DNA of 64,000 nt, taken from positions 1 to 64,000 of the forward strand of contig NZ_JAJGNO010000005.1 in assembly GCF_020782235.1 (NCBI RefSeq), written 5' to 3'. Below, piece by piece: positions 54,787-63,943 of the stretch. The translations under genes were made by a program, and so were the position numbers. Every line of letters starts with the position of its first letter. Positions within the stretch are counted from its first letter, which is position 1. Source of the DNA: Sphingobium naphthae (GTDB taxonomy: Bacteria > Pseudomonadota > Alphaproteobacteria > Sphingomonadales > Sphingomonadaceae). The notes under the pieces are model-generated. The model was not told the DNA's origin, did not search any database, and saw nothing but the letters and a program-made list of their open reading frames with translations.

Positions 54787-57700
54787 CTAATCTGGCCTTT
54801 GGCCGTCGCCGATACCAGATGAGCTGTCGAGAAGGGAGCGCCCCGTTTGTAGTAATGCCTCCTGCTCCCGAGAAGTTAGGGGAGATAGGGCATCTATCGT
54901 GCTGCGGCCGGCTGCCGCATCTCGGAGATATTTGATCCTCAGCCCATCGGATCCCATTATCTCGTTGCTTAGATGCTCGGTAAAAGTTTGGGCCGGATCG
55001 CGTGCGTGTGCTGCCTTTTGCCCAGCTGCCGTCAACGATGATCGTACCTGATAATTTACTATGTCGAGCTTGGCGCTGGCAGATTCACTCATTGAAGTTG
55101 AATCGCTCGACGACATACCGATATTTCCCCCAGCTGTTCCAAGTTGCTGCCGATCATCGCCGGGGTGCTTCTCGCTAGAAGCAGAGTTGCTGGTGGCGCC
55201 AATCTGTAGTCCAGCGTCAAATCTCAACGATGTATGGTCCTGTGCTCCCCGGTCAATTGCTCTCGACCAACCCGTCTGCGCAATAATGGCACCTATATCG
55301 CGCTGAAGCGTGTCCGCGACCTGTGGTTTAAGACGCCAAGCGCCCCTTCGATCCATCTCGAAACCGCCACGTAGCCAGTCGGCCATTGCCTTCTGGCCTT
55401 CCACGCCTCCGCTCATGAAATGCTCGATCGTGTCGGGCCCCGCCTGCTTGCCAGCTTCGAAGCGCGTGCTCGTATCATTCTGTCCTGCCTTCTCATATTG
55501 CGTTCGGCTCGAGACGAGCAGGTCGTTATGGGCGAAGCTGAAGCGCGCATGCCCGCCATTGGCGATCGCGCCCAACTGACTATCGTTGATCAAACCGGCC
55601 CGCCACAATTGCGATGCCGTGTCGGGGGTCAGGTTCAGGCCGAAATCGCCATTCTGGTCCATGGCTATCTCGCGCTTGCCAAGTTCGATGCCGTGCGCCC
55701 GCAGGAGCCCCTGAACGCGGCTCAGCCGCTCTTTATCAACGATGCTGGTCAATCGGGAATTCCGCGCACGATCCGCAATCCCGTCTGACCCGCCTTCAGC
55801 CATGTCCACCTGATTGCCTGCAGTTTGAGATAGTGCCTGGATGAAGCTGTCCAGACGAGCTGCCTCTCTTGTGGACGCTCCGGCGGCCGCTGCGCCTTGC
55901 GCGAAGCCGAATTGCTCCGACTGACGCCTTTGTTCTCCGATATGGGAGGCGGCCCGAGTTCCATCATGACCGACCTCCCGCTGCGCATCGAGTTTTCCTG
56001 ATCGCTCGGCAAAGTCAAATCCGGCCGCTTCCCGGGTTCGACCGTAAACGGATACACCCTCCCTGGCGGCCTCCGCAGTGGCACCATCTGCAGTCCCAAC
56101 ATCGGTCGCAGCACGATAGCGAGCGAGAGCTCCCTCAATCTGGGCTTCGTTGCGCCCGGTGCTCCTTGCAAGTTGGGAGATCGCGGTTGATCGCGCTTCG
56201 CCCGACAAGGCGTCGATGAAGCCAATTCGCCGGGAGGTTTCGTCGACCGAAAGGCCCAACATCGCGGCGGCCTCCCGCTGCCCGCTATTGGTGCCAGTCC
56301 GCCGAGCCTGCTCGGTGGCGACGTTGCTCCTCTCTGTGCGAGCGACAGCGTCGCCCGCATAATCGCGCCGGCCTTCCATAGCGCCGACTTGCACCTGCGC
56401 GCCGGTCAAATCATTGCGCAGCATGCTCTCCTCGTCATAGCTGTTGGCGATCAGCTTCGCGAAGGTGGGATCGTTCGATGCCTGCGCCACCAAACCGCTG
56501 GCCTTGAGTTCGGCGTCGGCGGGAGAGTAGCCTGAACGCTCGAAATGGCGAGCGGCAGCCTGCATCATCATACCATAGGCGCGGTTATCGCCAAACGCCT
56601 TCCACTGAACAAGATTTTGCGAGAAGGCTGCAAAGGCGCTTTCACCTGCCTGTCCCTCGCCAAAATAGCCAGTTCCAAGCGAACGAAGAGCATCCTTCTC
56701 GGCAAAGTTGTGGATGGCGCCGGTCGTGGCAGCAGCCTGCACTTCCCGCGCCACCGCCGGATCGGAAAGGCTGCGGCCGGAGAGGGCAGGGGCGACATTG
56801 CCGATATCTCGCCCGCCATCGGCCTGACCCATCCCAAATGCGGCACTGTTTGCTATTCCGCCGCCTTCGCCGATAATTTTGTCGGCGGCGCCGAAGCTGC
56901 GATTGGCGCCGAAGCTGCTCCGCTCGCCAAAGTCGCCAAATCCCGATGAGGCAGCGCGCCGCGCGCCCGTTCCTGCAGCGCTGGCCTGCGCCTCGAGTGC
57001 CGAGGCATAGCCTTCCGACGTCGTCATCGTCGCTCCGGCGCCGGCCGCCTGGGTCTGGACTGCAAGGCTTCCTCCCGTAAGGCCTGAAAATACGTTGCCC
57101 GAGAAGCGGAACACGGTGAACACGAATGCGCTGGCAAGCGCTGCCGATGCCGAGCGGAAAGTACCGAAAATCGCCAGCGCCTTCATCGCGGAGGACGGGG
57201 CCAGGATCCAGGCGTTGGCCGCCACATGGAAGGAACGCATTTCAGCGAGCGCGTCCATCGCGCGGCCAAGAGTGAGCTGATAGAGGCCAGCGTCGATCAC
57301 ACCCCAAAGCGCCACGAAGACGAAGAGGCCCAGCGCAAAGCTTGCGACCCGCAGATTGATGGGGGTGAGGATGAACAGGAGGGCTACCGGCATCATGAAG
57401 AGCATGATGCCGAACACGGTCGCGCGGATCGTCGGCATCCATTCATTCGCAGTCGAGAGCGTAGAGAGACCGCTCGAAACAACCGCGCGGTTCGCCATGA
57501 CCCTCGCCGCGGCAGCCGGGCTGTCCTCGAAAAGTACGTCGCCCACGCTCGTCCCCAGCAATATGTCGGTAAGGAAGGCCTGCATGGACATCGGGCTGTC
57601 CATCATCATGGATCCGAGCGCACCAAGGTTGGCACGGCATCGGGTAAGCTGGGTCGCGTCTTGTGTGGCATAGCCGCTCGAGGCACATAGGCGCTGGCTA

Positions 57701-58497
57701 TATTCCTCGAAGACATCGGGCTGGTTCAGCCTGTCAGCTATGTGCTGCCAGGATTGTTCGCAACTCACTGTTGTTCCTGCCTTGTCCGACGCCGTGAAGA
57801 TCGTGCTGAAGGTCGACGGGCCCGCCATAGCTGCGAAGGCGGCGGGAAGGTCGGTCGCAGTCCGGAACAACTGGTCATCGTCAACGCCATAGGCAGGTGA
57901 AACCCGTGCTACCGGGTAGCATTGGCGGACATAATCCTTGATCGTGGCGTCGAGGAAACTGTCGGTCATGGGGCCGCGCGGGGATACTGCATTCAGAAAA
58001 AGATCAAAGGCGTGGCCGCCGGCGCCGAACTCAAGCTTTGCGTTCGGATCGAGGGTCGCATCATCGATCGTTTCGGAAAGCGCCCGCTCCATCATGTTGG
58101 TGACGCCCGCCACCAGCACGATGAGATTGGGTACATCGCCGACCGGCTGATAGGCGTTGCGAACCCGGTCATAGACATGAACGGTTCCCGTCGTTCCGAC
58201 GAGCCCAACGAAGAGGCCTATCCCCACCAGCATCTGAAAGCCGAAGGTGACGATGCCCATGCCGGTACCCCGGATCGCGGCAAGAGCCGCCCCGATCGCC
58301 ATGCCTGCAACCGCAATGATGACGACCAGGGTGCCGTAACGCGGGTCGCCAAAAATCATGGAGACCAGCTGGAAGGCGCTCACCGTTTCAGAGAAACCGT
58401 CATAGCTATGGAAGCTCGTCTCGAGCGCCAGGGCCGGGCGCGCATGCAAACCCAGGAGCAGCGCAGGAAAAAGCGAAAGCTGCTGGCGCTGTGCCAT
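54787..58497 (-). CDS. traG: Conjugal transfer protein TraG, F type
   Basis: A 1236-aa protein of the F-type mating-pair-stabilisation apparatus. The N-terminal 490 residues are hydrophobic: helices near 50-110 and a group at about 370-480 with FGIMLFMMPVALLFILTPIN, matching the TraG N-terminal domain. Residues 500-1236 are a long Ala/Gly/Ser-rich, partly coiled-coil periplasmic region with many charged residues. TraG and TraN stabilise mating pairs and TraG acts in entry exclusion. Last gene of the transfer cluster in transcription order, 11 bases after traH. Confidence 0.88.
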   Translation of the reverse strand: MAQRQQLSLFPALLLGLHARPALALETSFHSYDGFSETVSAFQLVSMIFGDPRYGTLVVIIAVAGMAIGAALAAIRGTGMGIVTFGFQMLVGIGLFVGLVGTTGTVHVYDRVRNAYQPVGDVPNLIVLVAGVTNMMERALSETIDDATLDPNAKLEFGAGGHAFDLFLNAVSPRGPMTDSFLDATIKDYVRQCYPVARVSPAYGVDDDQLFRTATDLPAAFAAMAGPSTFSTIFTASDKAGTTVSCEQSWQHIADRLNQPDVFEEYSQRLCASSGYATQDATQLTRCRANLGALGSMMMDSPMSMQAFLTDILLGTSVGDVLFEDSPAAAARVMANRAVVSSGLSTLSTANEWMPTIRATVFGIMLFMMPVALLFILTPINLRVASFALGLFVFVALWGVIDAGLYQLTLGRAMDALAEMRSFHVAANAWILAPSSAMKALAIFGTFRSASAALASAFVFTVFRFSGNVFSGLTGGSLAVQTQAAGAGATMTTSEGYASALEAQASAAGTGARRAASSGFGDFGERSSFGANRSFGAADKIIGEGGGIANSAAFGMGQADGGRDIGNVAPALSGRSLSDPAVAREVQAAATTGAIHNFAEKDALRSLGTGYFGEGQAGESAFAAFSQNLVQWKAFGDNRAYGMMMQAAARHFERSGYSPADAELKASGLVAQASNDPTFAKLIANSYDEESMLRNDLTGAQVQVGAMEGRRDYAGDAVARTERSNVATEQARRTGTNSGQREAAAMLGLSVDETSRRIGFIDALSGEARSTAISQLARSTGRNEAQIEGALARYRAATDVGTADGATAEAAREGVSVYGRTREAAGFDFAERSGKLDAQREVGHDGTRAASHIGEQRRQSEQFGFAQGAAAAGASTREAARLDSFIQALSQTAGNQVDMAEGGSDGIADRARNSRLTSIVDKERLSRVQGLLRAHGIELGKREIAMDQNGDFGLNLTPDTASQLWRAGLINDSQLGAIANGGHARFSFAHNDLLVSSRTQYEKAGQNDTSTRFEAGKQAGPDTIEHFMSGGVEGQKAMADWLRGGFEMDRRGAWRLKPQVADTLQRDIGAIIAQTGWSRAIDRGAQDHTSLRFDAGLQIGATSNSASSEKHPGDDRQQLGTAGGNIGMSSSDSTSMSESASAKLDIVNYQVRSSLTAAGQKAAHARDPAQTFTEHLSNEIMGSDGLRIKYLRDAAAGRSTIDALSPLTSREQEALLQTGRSLLDSSSGIGDGQRPD

Positions 58498-58508
58498 GAG
58501 ATCGCCTC

Positions 58509-59960
58509 CTATCGGTTGCGGTTTGCCGCAGTGCCGGCGGCCTCGCGGGCATCCCTGTCGCGCTGCCTCAGCAGGCCTGCATAGCTGGTCGAGAGTTGGG
58601 CCTGGGACAGGGCTGCCATATAGGACTGGCGCATCTGCGAGCGCTGGCGCTGCACTTCATCGCGCAAATCCCTGAGCTGATCGATCCCCTTGCTCAGGAT
58701 ACGTGTCTGGCAGATTTGCGCGCTCCCAGCGTCCGCGGCCCCGGCGGCACTGGTCCCGCGCTCGGCATTTGTGAGCGTGAAATCTATCCCTCGGCTGAGA
58801 TCACTCAGCATCTGATAGGCAAGCGTCAGGGCGACCAGTTCGTCCGTATCGGAGATGACAGAGTCCACCATATCCTGCCTCACGCCCCATTCGAGAAGCC
58901 GGTAGACCGGAAGCGTGCGTACATTGGCCACGAACTGGCGCTCCTCGGGCGTGAGCGCCGTGCGCCCCTTGATCCTGGTCGCAATCGCGATCATGCGCTC
59001 GCGCGCAAGTTCAAGTGCGCCCTTGCCACCGTCTGGCGTGCAGTCGGATACAGTGGCGGGGATGGCGAGGGCCCGTTGCATGACCCGGCCGGACAGAAAA
59101 TCGTCGGGCGTATCGCCGTCTTGCCGGGCGCATGCAGGAATGGCAGAGAAGAGGGGGACCTTGTCCTCGTCATTCCAGCGCATGTAGACGTCGCCGACCC
59201 GCGCGCGCATCACCGCCGCCCAGTCAGCCGCGCCAACCCTGCCGGCCGCATGCGAAAGCAGGCTTCCCGTGCGGAAAATGTCGGTTACCTCCGCCGGACA
59301 GTTTGCCAGTGCATCCTTGAGATCCTCGGTTGGATTATTCTGGTTGGCCTGGATCTTCTCCCGGCTCTGCTGATAGCTTTTTGAAAAGCCCTGGCTTACC
59401 GATTTGGAGCCCGTCATTTCCTCGATGATACCCGACATATTGTCATCGCCCCTGGCGATCTGGACCATCCGGTTGGCGAGCCTGCAATCATTGACCTGAA
59501 TGGAATTGAGGTAATTGGTGGCTGCCTCCATTTTCGAAACGATGTTCCCCATCTTTTCATCGAGCGTTTCGAGAAGATACTGGAAGGCGACTGCAGGGGC
59601 GGCCTGAAGAATGCTTTCAAGCTTCTGGACGAGATAGTCCGGATCAAGAAAGGACATGCCACCAAGGAACATGTCGATCCCGCCGCAGCCTGCTTTCACT
59701 TTGGGAAGGGTGAGACTGGTGAGATAATCATTGTTAAGGTCCACGCGAGCAGAGAGACCCCCAGCGGTCACATATCCACGCGTCTGGTCCTCGAAACTGC
59801 CAGGGCTCGTATAAGTGACATTGTCGAACCAGTGCTCGGCCCAGCTCTGGGCCTGCGCTGGCGCAGCCATGATGCCGCAACTTGCAAGGGTGAAGAGGAG
59901 AAGGAAGGCCAGATGCCGGGCAACAGGCATCACGGCTGGGGAAGGGACGGGAAAGCGCAT
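58509..59960 (-). CDS. traH: Conjugal transfer protein TraH, F type
   Basis: A pilus-assembly protein located in the periplasm. It has a signal peptide (FLLLFTLASCGIMAAPAQAQ) and the TraH pattern GGLSARVDLNNDYLTSLTLP, KVKAGCGGIDMFLGGMSFLD, and a central NDCRLANRM, with several cysteines expected to form disulfides. The start at 59960 (MRFPVPSPAVMPVARH) follows GGAGG; the longer frame begins four codons earlier. 483 aa. The transfer thiol-redox proteins TraF and TrbB upstream are the likely folding helpers. Confidence 0.9.
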   Translation of the reverse strand: MRFPVPSPAVMPVARHLAFLLLFTLASCGIMAAPAQAQSWAEHWFDNVTYTSPGSFEDQTRGYVTAGGLSARVDLNNDYLTSLTLPKVKAGCGGIDMFLGGMSFLDPDYLVQKLESILQAAPAVAFQYLLETLDEKMGNIVSKMEAATNYLNSIQVNDCRLANRMVQIARGDDNMSGIIEEMTGSKSVSQGFSKSYQQSREKIQANQNNPTEDLKDALANCPAEVTDIFRTGSLLSHAAGRVGAADWAAVMRARVGDVYMRWNDEDKVPLFSAIPACARQDGDTPDDFLSGRVMQRALAIPATVSDCTPDGGKGALELARERMIAIATRIKGRTALTPEERQFVANVRTLPVYRLLEWGVRQDMVDSVISDTDELVALTLAYQMLSDLSRGIDFTLTNAERGTSAAGAADAGSAQICQTRILSKGIDQLRDLRDEVQRQRSQMRQSYMAALSQAQLSTSYAGLLRQRDRDAREAAGTAANRNR

Positions 59961-60013
59961 GGCGGCCTCCATGAATGATGCAGGAAATGCGGAGTTGATG
60001 AGCCCGCCATTGC

Positions 60014-60589
60014 TCAGTGCTCTCCATTGTGATGGGTACGAGCCGGCGAAGCGCCGACAATACCTGTGAATTTCGATAAGGCTCTGACGCCGACGGCTGC
60101 TCGGACGCCGGTCTGCATCTTGATGGCAAGATAGATGTTGCGCGTGAGATTGGCAGCGTGATCCGTTCCGATAGCGATCGGGATCGACCGTCTCTCGTCG
60201 CCCTTGGGTCTCAACCAGGCGACCGGATAGCCAACCCAGGGAAGGGCGAGCCTGCCTGCCTTGATCGCCGCCTCATTACCGTCGATGACCCGCACTGCGA
60301 TGCCGTGACGCCGGCCAAGCGACTGGAGCTTGGACCACAGGTCGTCGCAGGGAATGCATGATCCTGTACTGCTCATCTCCAGCGTGAAGGCCGGGCCTGC
60401 GCCGCTCAACACGGTTCCAAGATCGGGCGGGAAATCCCTCGTCACCGGAACGCGTGCGAGCCATCGCTGCATTGAAGCGATGTTTGCGACGGGATGCACA
60501 GCAGCCGAACGCGCAATGTCGGACCGGTCAGTTGCTGGAGCGGACAATGGCGAGGACGCCAGGAGCAGGAGAGGGGCGCTTGCGATCAT
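60014..60589 (-). CDS. TrbB-like periplasmic thioredoxin-fold protein
   Basis: A 191-aa exported protein with a C-x-x-C at residues 78-81 (GSCIPCDDLW). The region around it, with LQSLGRRHGIAVRVIDGNEA, fits a degenerate thioredoxin fold. F plasmids place the disulfide isomerase trbB beside traH, and this gene lies between traF and traH. The sequence is far from F TrbB, so the name is by position and motif. The start overlaps the traF stop as ATGA. Confidence 0.65.
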   Translation of the reverse strand: MIASAPLLLLASSPLSAPATDRSDIARSAAVHPVANIASMQRWLARVPVTRDFPPDLGTVLSGAGPAFTLEMSSTGSCIPCDDLWSKLQSLGRRHGIAVRVIDGNEAAIKAGRLALPWVGYPVAWLRPKGDERRSIPIAIGTDHAANLTRNIYLAIKMQTGVRAAVGVRALSKFTGIVGASPARTHHNGEH

Positions 60590-61452
60590 GGCCGGTCTCC
60601 ATCGTCCGCTGGCGCGGCCGTGTCCGCTGCGGAGGAGGCAGAAAGGGGCCCGTTGGCGAGTGCGTCGAAAAAGCCGCCCTCTTCGCCAGGAGCGGTCATG
60701 AACTGTTCGGCGCGTATGTCGCCCAGAAGCAATCTGACAGCCTGATAGGCCATTTGCGCGATGGCGGGATAGGCCTCGACCCCGTTGGCGATAACCATGC
60801 GCTGCTCGCTCGATCGCCTGATGATCATCGTCGTGGGCGTCACCTCGACGCCATAGCGGGCCGCCAGATCGGGGCGCTTGTCGAGATCCATCTGCGCGAC
60901 CTGCCAGCCCATCTCATCATGGAAGCGCTGGATGATGGGCCACTGGATGCGGCAATAGCCGCAGGATGCACGCGAGAACATCACGATGGCAAAACTGCCG
61001 GCATTGGCGCGAAGATAGACCCTGCGGGCTTCATCCTTTTCCTTGAGTTGCTCGGAGCGGGCATCGCCCACCATCGGATTTGCCGATCGAGAGTTGAGTT
61101 CGGGATGGGCAAGCATCGCCATCTGGGTGAGGCCGGCAAAGGCACGCGCCTTGCGTCTGGCAAAATCCTCGAGCCGCCAGAAGTCGGCAACGGCATCGAC
61201 CGTCAGAACGGTTGCCGCATAATCGCGCTGCTCGGCGATGAGCCTGGCGATGCGAGGCGGCGTCCAGGATGCCAGCTCCTTCATGGGCGGGATGACAGGT
61301 TTTTCCGGTTCGTCTGCCGCTTTCTGCTCCTGCGGCGGCGCCTTTGGGGCATACCACCAGTATCCCGTCTTATCGTCGGGCGGCGCGGCTGCGGCCGGCA
61401 ACGCCAGCGCAGTCGAAAGCGCGACAACCGCAGCCGTCGTTACATAGCTCAC
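60586..61452 (-). CDS. traF: Conjugal transfer protein TraF, F type
   Basis: A 288-aa periplasmic pilus-assembly protein. Signal peptide to about residue 22, then the TraF N-terminal pattern GYWWYAPKAPP. A thioredoxin domain (about 135-245) includes the redox pair C164-C167 (FSRASCGYCRIQWPIIQRFH) and the cis-Pro region GVEVTPTTMI. F-plasmid TraF lacks the CxxC; this one keeps it, so it may be catalytically active. ATGA overlaps on both sides join it to the S26 peptidase and the TrbB-like gene. Confidence 0.88.
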   Translation of the reverse strand: MSYVTTAAVVALSTALALPAAAAPPDDKTGYWWYAPKAPPQEQKAADEPEKPVIPPMKELASWTPPRIARLIAEQRDYAATVLTVDAVADFWRLEDFARRKARAFAGLTQMAMLAHPELNSRSANPMVGDARSEQLKEKDEARRVYLRANAGSFAIVMFSRASCGYCRIQWPIIQRFHDEMGWQVAQMDLDKRPDLAARYGVEVTPTTMIIRRSSEQRMVIANGVEAYPAIAQMAYQAVRLLLGDIRAEQFMTAPGEEGGFFDALANGPLSASSAADTAAPADDGDRP

Positions 61453-62048
61453 AGGATCTTCTCCATGCGCGTGAGGCGGCGCGTGGCAACCAGCCCGTAA
61501 TAGCGGCTGTCGAACCCGTCAGGATGATCGGAGCCCAGATAGACGTAGCCTGCAGGAATGCGTTTTTCGCCCCAGTTCAGATGAGCAAGGGCGCGCCCGT
61601 CGCGCGTGCGGGGCCGACTGATCGCGAGAAACCGGTCTCCACAATAATACCAGCCATCCGTTCCTCCACCTGAAGAGCGAGAGATGCGCTCGACGCTGCG
61701 GAGCAGTTCGCCCGGCATGCACCGCACTTTCTTGGTCACATTGACCGGCTCGGCCCCGGCGATCGGATGGGTGAGGGTGAAGCTTACAAGATCGCCGCGA
61801 GAGACCGGTCCTGGCGCGCGGCGCAAAAGCCAGGCGTCGATGGATGGGCTCATGACGATGACGATGTTGGGGAGCAGCAGTGCTGCAGCCATGGCGATCG
61901 GCAAGCTCACCATAAGGGTGATGCCGAGCCTGGCATGGCGGGTCATGCCAAAAGCCTCACCTGGTCCGATGGCGGCTGCAAGATCGCGCCAGAGACGTCG
62001 ACCCGCCGCCTGGGCGGCACTAGCGGCCAGCCAGCAGAGACGAAGCAT
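61449..62048 (-). CDS. S26 signal peptidase of the conjugation cluster (TrhF/TraF-RP4-like)
   Basis: A 199-aa membrane-anchored serine peptidase. The catalytic Ser is S67 in VIVMSPSIDAWLLRR, and the Lys lies in NVTKKVRCMPGE (106-107), giving the Ser-Lys dyad. The end GYVYLGSDHPDGFDSRYYGL matches box E of S26 peptidases. Such enzymes process or cyclise pilins. The start at 62048 is preceded by GGAGGTGG, much better than the longer frame from 62138. It overlaps trbC by 29 bases. Confidence 0.83.
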   Translation of the reverse strand: MLRLCWLAASAAQAAGRRLWRDLAAAIGPGEAFGMTRHARLGITLMVSLPIAMAAALLLPNIVIVMSPSIDAWLLRRAPGPVSRGDLVSFTLTHPIAGAEPVNVTKKVRCMPGELLRSVERISRSSGGGTDGWYYCGDRFLAISRPRTRDGRALAHLNWGEKRIPAGYVYLGSDHPDGFDSRYYGLVATRRLTRMEKIL

Positions 62049-62886
62049 GAGCCACCTCCTTTCCGCCACCCAGGCGTGCATATTCTTCAAACAGGCCCGA
62101 GAGCGCAGCATCGCCAAAGACCAGATGCGTCGCCGCAATCCCTTCTTCCTCGTCCCGCTCGCAATAGGGCTGTGTCGGGTCGCCCGCGATCATGCCAAGG
62201 GCTGGCACCTGGCTCACGCCATGCTGCCGGAACAGGATCGGGTCGACGACCACCTGGACGTCCCGCATGGTGCAGGCAGGTCCATCGCAACCAGGATCAA
62301 TGCGCAGCATTTGCGCCGTCAATCGCGCCATCGGTTCCATCTTTCCAAGGCCACCCGGCACACCGCGAAAGGCCAGTACGCCGCGGACTTTCACCATCTG
62401 TGCGGCATAGTTGCGCAGGGTCGATATCGGCATGGAGGACGAAACGAACAGAACCGGAACCCATCCTGACCGGCCCTTGACCCCGCTATTGGCGCCATCG
62501 GGCAGGGGAGCTGCAACAATGCCCAGAGCCTCGTCGAGCCGCGCGGCCATCGCGGCCTGCTGCGCGTCGCGGGCATCCCTTGCCGCCTGATAGGCACGCT
62601 GCGCGCGCGCATCCATTTCCAGAGTCGGGGCGCGTTTGGTGATCAGCGCCCTTATGCGGCTGTCCTCCTCTTCATCCATTTCCGGGAGGTCGTTAATTCG
62701 TGGAATTCGCGGCTCCGACATCGTCGGCCGTGTGGACAGCGCCTTCCGCAATCTTTCAAGCGCGGCGTTGCCCTCTTTCGCGGCGGCGGACTGCGCATGG
62801 AGTTTCAGGGGTGCAGCAGCCACCAGAAGAGAAACTAGCAGGCACCACGCCCGATGTTCAGGGCTTGACGGTCTCGAGATAGGCAT
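62020..62886 (-). CDS. trbC: F-type pilin assembly protein TrbC
   Basis: A 288-aa periplasmic protein with a signal peptide ending near residue 32 (LVAAAPLKLHAQ). The C-terminal half carries the TrbC_Ftype pattern VPVLFVSSSMPISTLRNYAA, GVLAFRGVPGGLG, and VVVDPILFRQHGVSQVPAL. TrbC aids pilin assembly and works with TraW in F-like systems. Its start lies inside the traN 3' end, a 29-base overlap. Confidence 0.87.
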   Translation of the reverse strand: MPISRPSSPEHRAWCLLVSLLVAAAPLKLHAQSAAAKEGNAALERLRKALSTRPTMSEPRIPRINDLPEMDEEEDSRIRALITKRAPTLEMDARAQRAYQAARDARDAQQAAMAARLDEALGIVAAPLPDGANSGVKGRSGWVPVLFVSSSMPISTLRNYAAQMVKVRGVLAFRGVPGGLGKMEPMARLTAQMLRIDPGCDGPACTMRDVQVVVDPILFRQHGVSQVPALGMIAGDPTQPYCERDEEEGIAATHLVFGDAALSGLFEEYARLGGGKEVAHASSLLAGR

Positions 62887-63943
62887 CGACTCGATCCTTC
62901 ATATCGATTTCGATTTCGGTCTGCGCCCGTGCCTCGATCTCCGAATAATATTCGGACAGATCCATGCGGCTGAAATCGAGCGCTTGGAATTCTTCGGCGG
63001 TAAACCCTCGGCAATAGGGTTCGTGCGCCGTGCCCCAGCCAATCTGGCTGAAAGAGCTGAGTTGCGGGCGACCCTGCTCTTGGAGGATGCGACCAAGCTT
63101 GGTGTTGAAGCAGCAATGGCCACGCGCCTTCTGGATGCAGATGCCGAGCACGCTTGACGCACAATAGCTGCCCGTCTCGTGGCACATGCCCGATCCCTTG
63201 AGCATGCCGGTCTCCATGTCCTGCGCGTCGCAGCCGGCAAGAAGCACTTCCATCATATAGTTGATGGCGAGGCTGATCGCGATCGAGGTCGGATCGATAC
63301 CGATTATGATCGCATTTGCCCCGGCACTGGCCGCCTGTCCGGCGGTCGCACCTGCCCGAAAGGCGGTATAGGCTGCCTTCATGCCGGTGAAGACTCCCTT
63401 GGCGACGGCAATCTTCGTACCGATCGAGCCGATCGAGCCACCCATGCCATCCTTGATGATCCGGTCGCGATCGCGGCAGCAATTCTGGAAGGTGACGCTC
63501 GCGCCGGGGGGGCGGCAGCGCATCGCTCTGCCTGCAAAAATCTCGACCGACCCCATGCAGGTGCCTGCGTCATCGACCGTTCCGTCAGCCAGCGGTCCCG
63601 GGTCATCCACCGGTTCGACCGTTTCGACAGGATTGGTCCCGGTATTGACACAGGCATGGGGCGAACAGCTTGGAACAGAGCCAGGGCTAGAGATCACGCA
63701 GGAATATTGGCCGCCGAGCGGGCAGCTATATGCGCCGCCTCCATCCTGCGCACAGGGCGTCGCGTCGATAGGACAAAGTGCCGATCCATCACCAGCGACG
63801 GTGCAGGAGGCAAGCTCTCCCTCATCGGCCGCATCACCATTGCCATTGCGATCGACGGCGCAGATTGTCGCGGCCCTGGCAGATGGTGCCAGCGCCGGAA
63901 GTACCAGCACGAGAGCGACGCACATCAGAAAGGCGCCTTTCAT
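62858..63943 (-). CDS. traN: Mating-pair stabilisation protein TraN
   Basis: A 361-aa outer-membrane-directed protein with a signal peptide (MCVALVLVLPALAPSARA) and more than 20 cysteines, notably CRPPGASVTFQNCCRDRD and ARGHCCFNTKLGRILQEQG, the standard TraN C-terminal region. It contacts the recipient cell during mating. It is shorter than F TraN (about 600 aa), lacking much of the variable recipient-recognition part. ATG at 63943 follows GGAGG and overlaps the upstream stop as ATGA. Confidence 0.88.
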   Translation of the reverse strand: MKGAFLMCVALVLVLPALAPSARAATICAVDRNGNGDAADEGELASCTVAGDGSALCPIDATPCAQDGGGAYSCPLGGQYSCVISSPGSVPSCSPHACVNTGTNPVETVEPVDDPGPLADGTVDDAGTCMGSVEIFAGRAMRCRPPGASVTFQNCCRDRDRIIKDGMGGSIGSIGTKIAVAKGVFTGMKAAYTAFRAGATAGQAASAGANAIIIGIDPTSIAISLAINYMMEVLLAGCDAQDMETGMLKGSGMCHETGSYCASSVLGICIQKARGHCCFNTKLGRILQEQGRPQLSSFSQIGWGTAHEPYCRGFTAEEFQALDFSRMDLSEYYSEIEARAQTEIEIDMKDRVDAYLETVKP

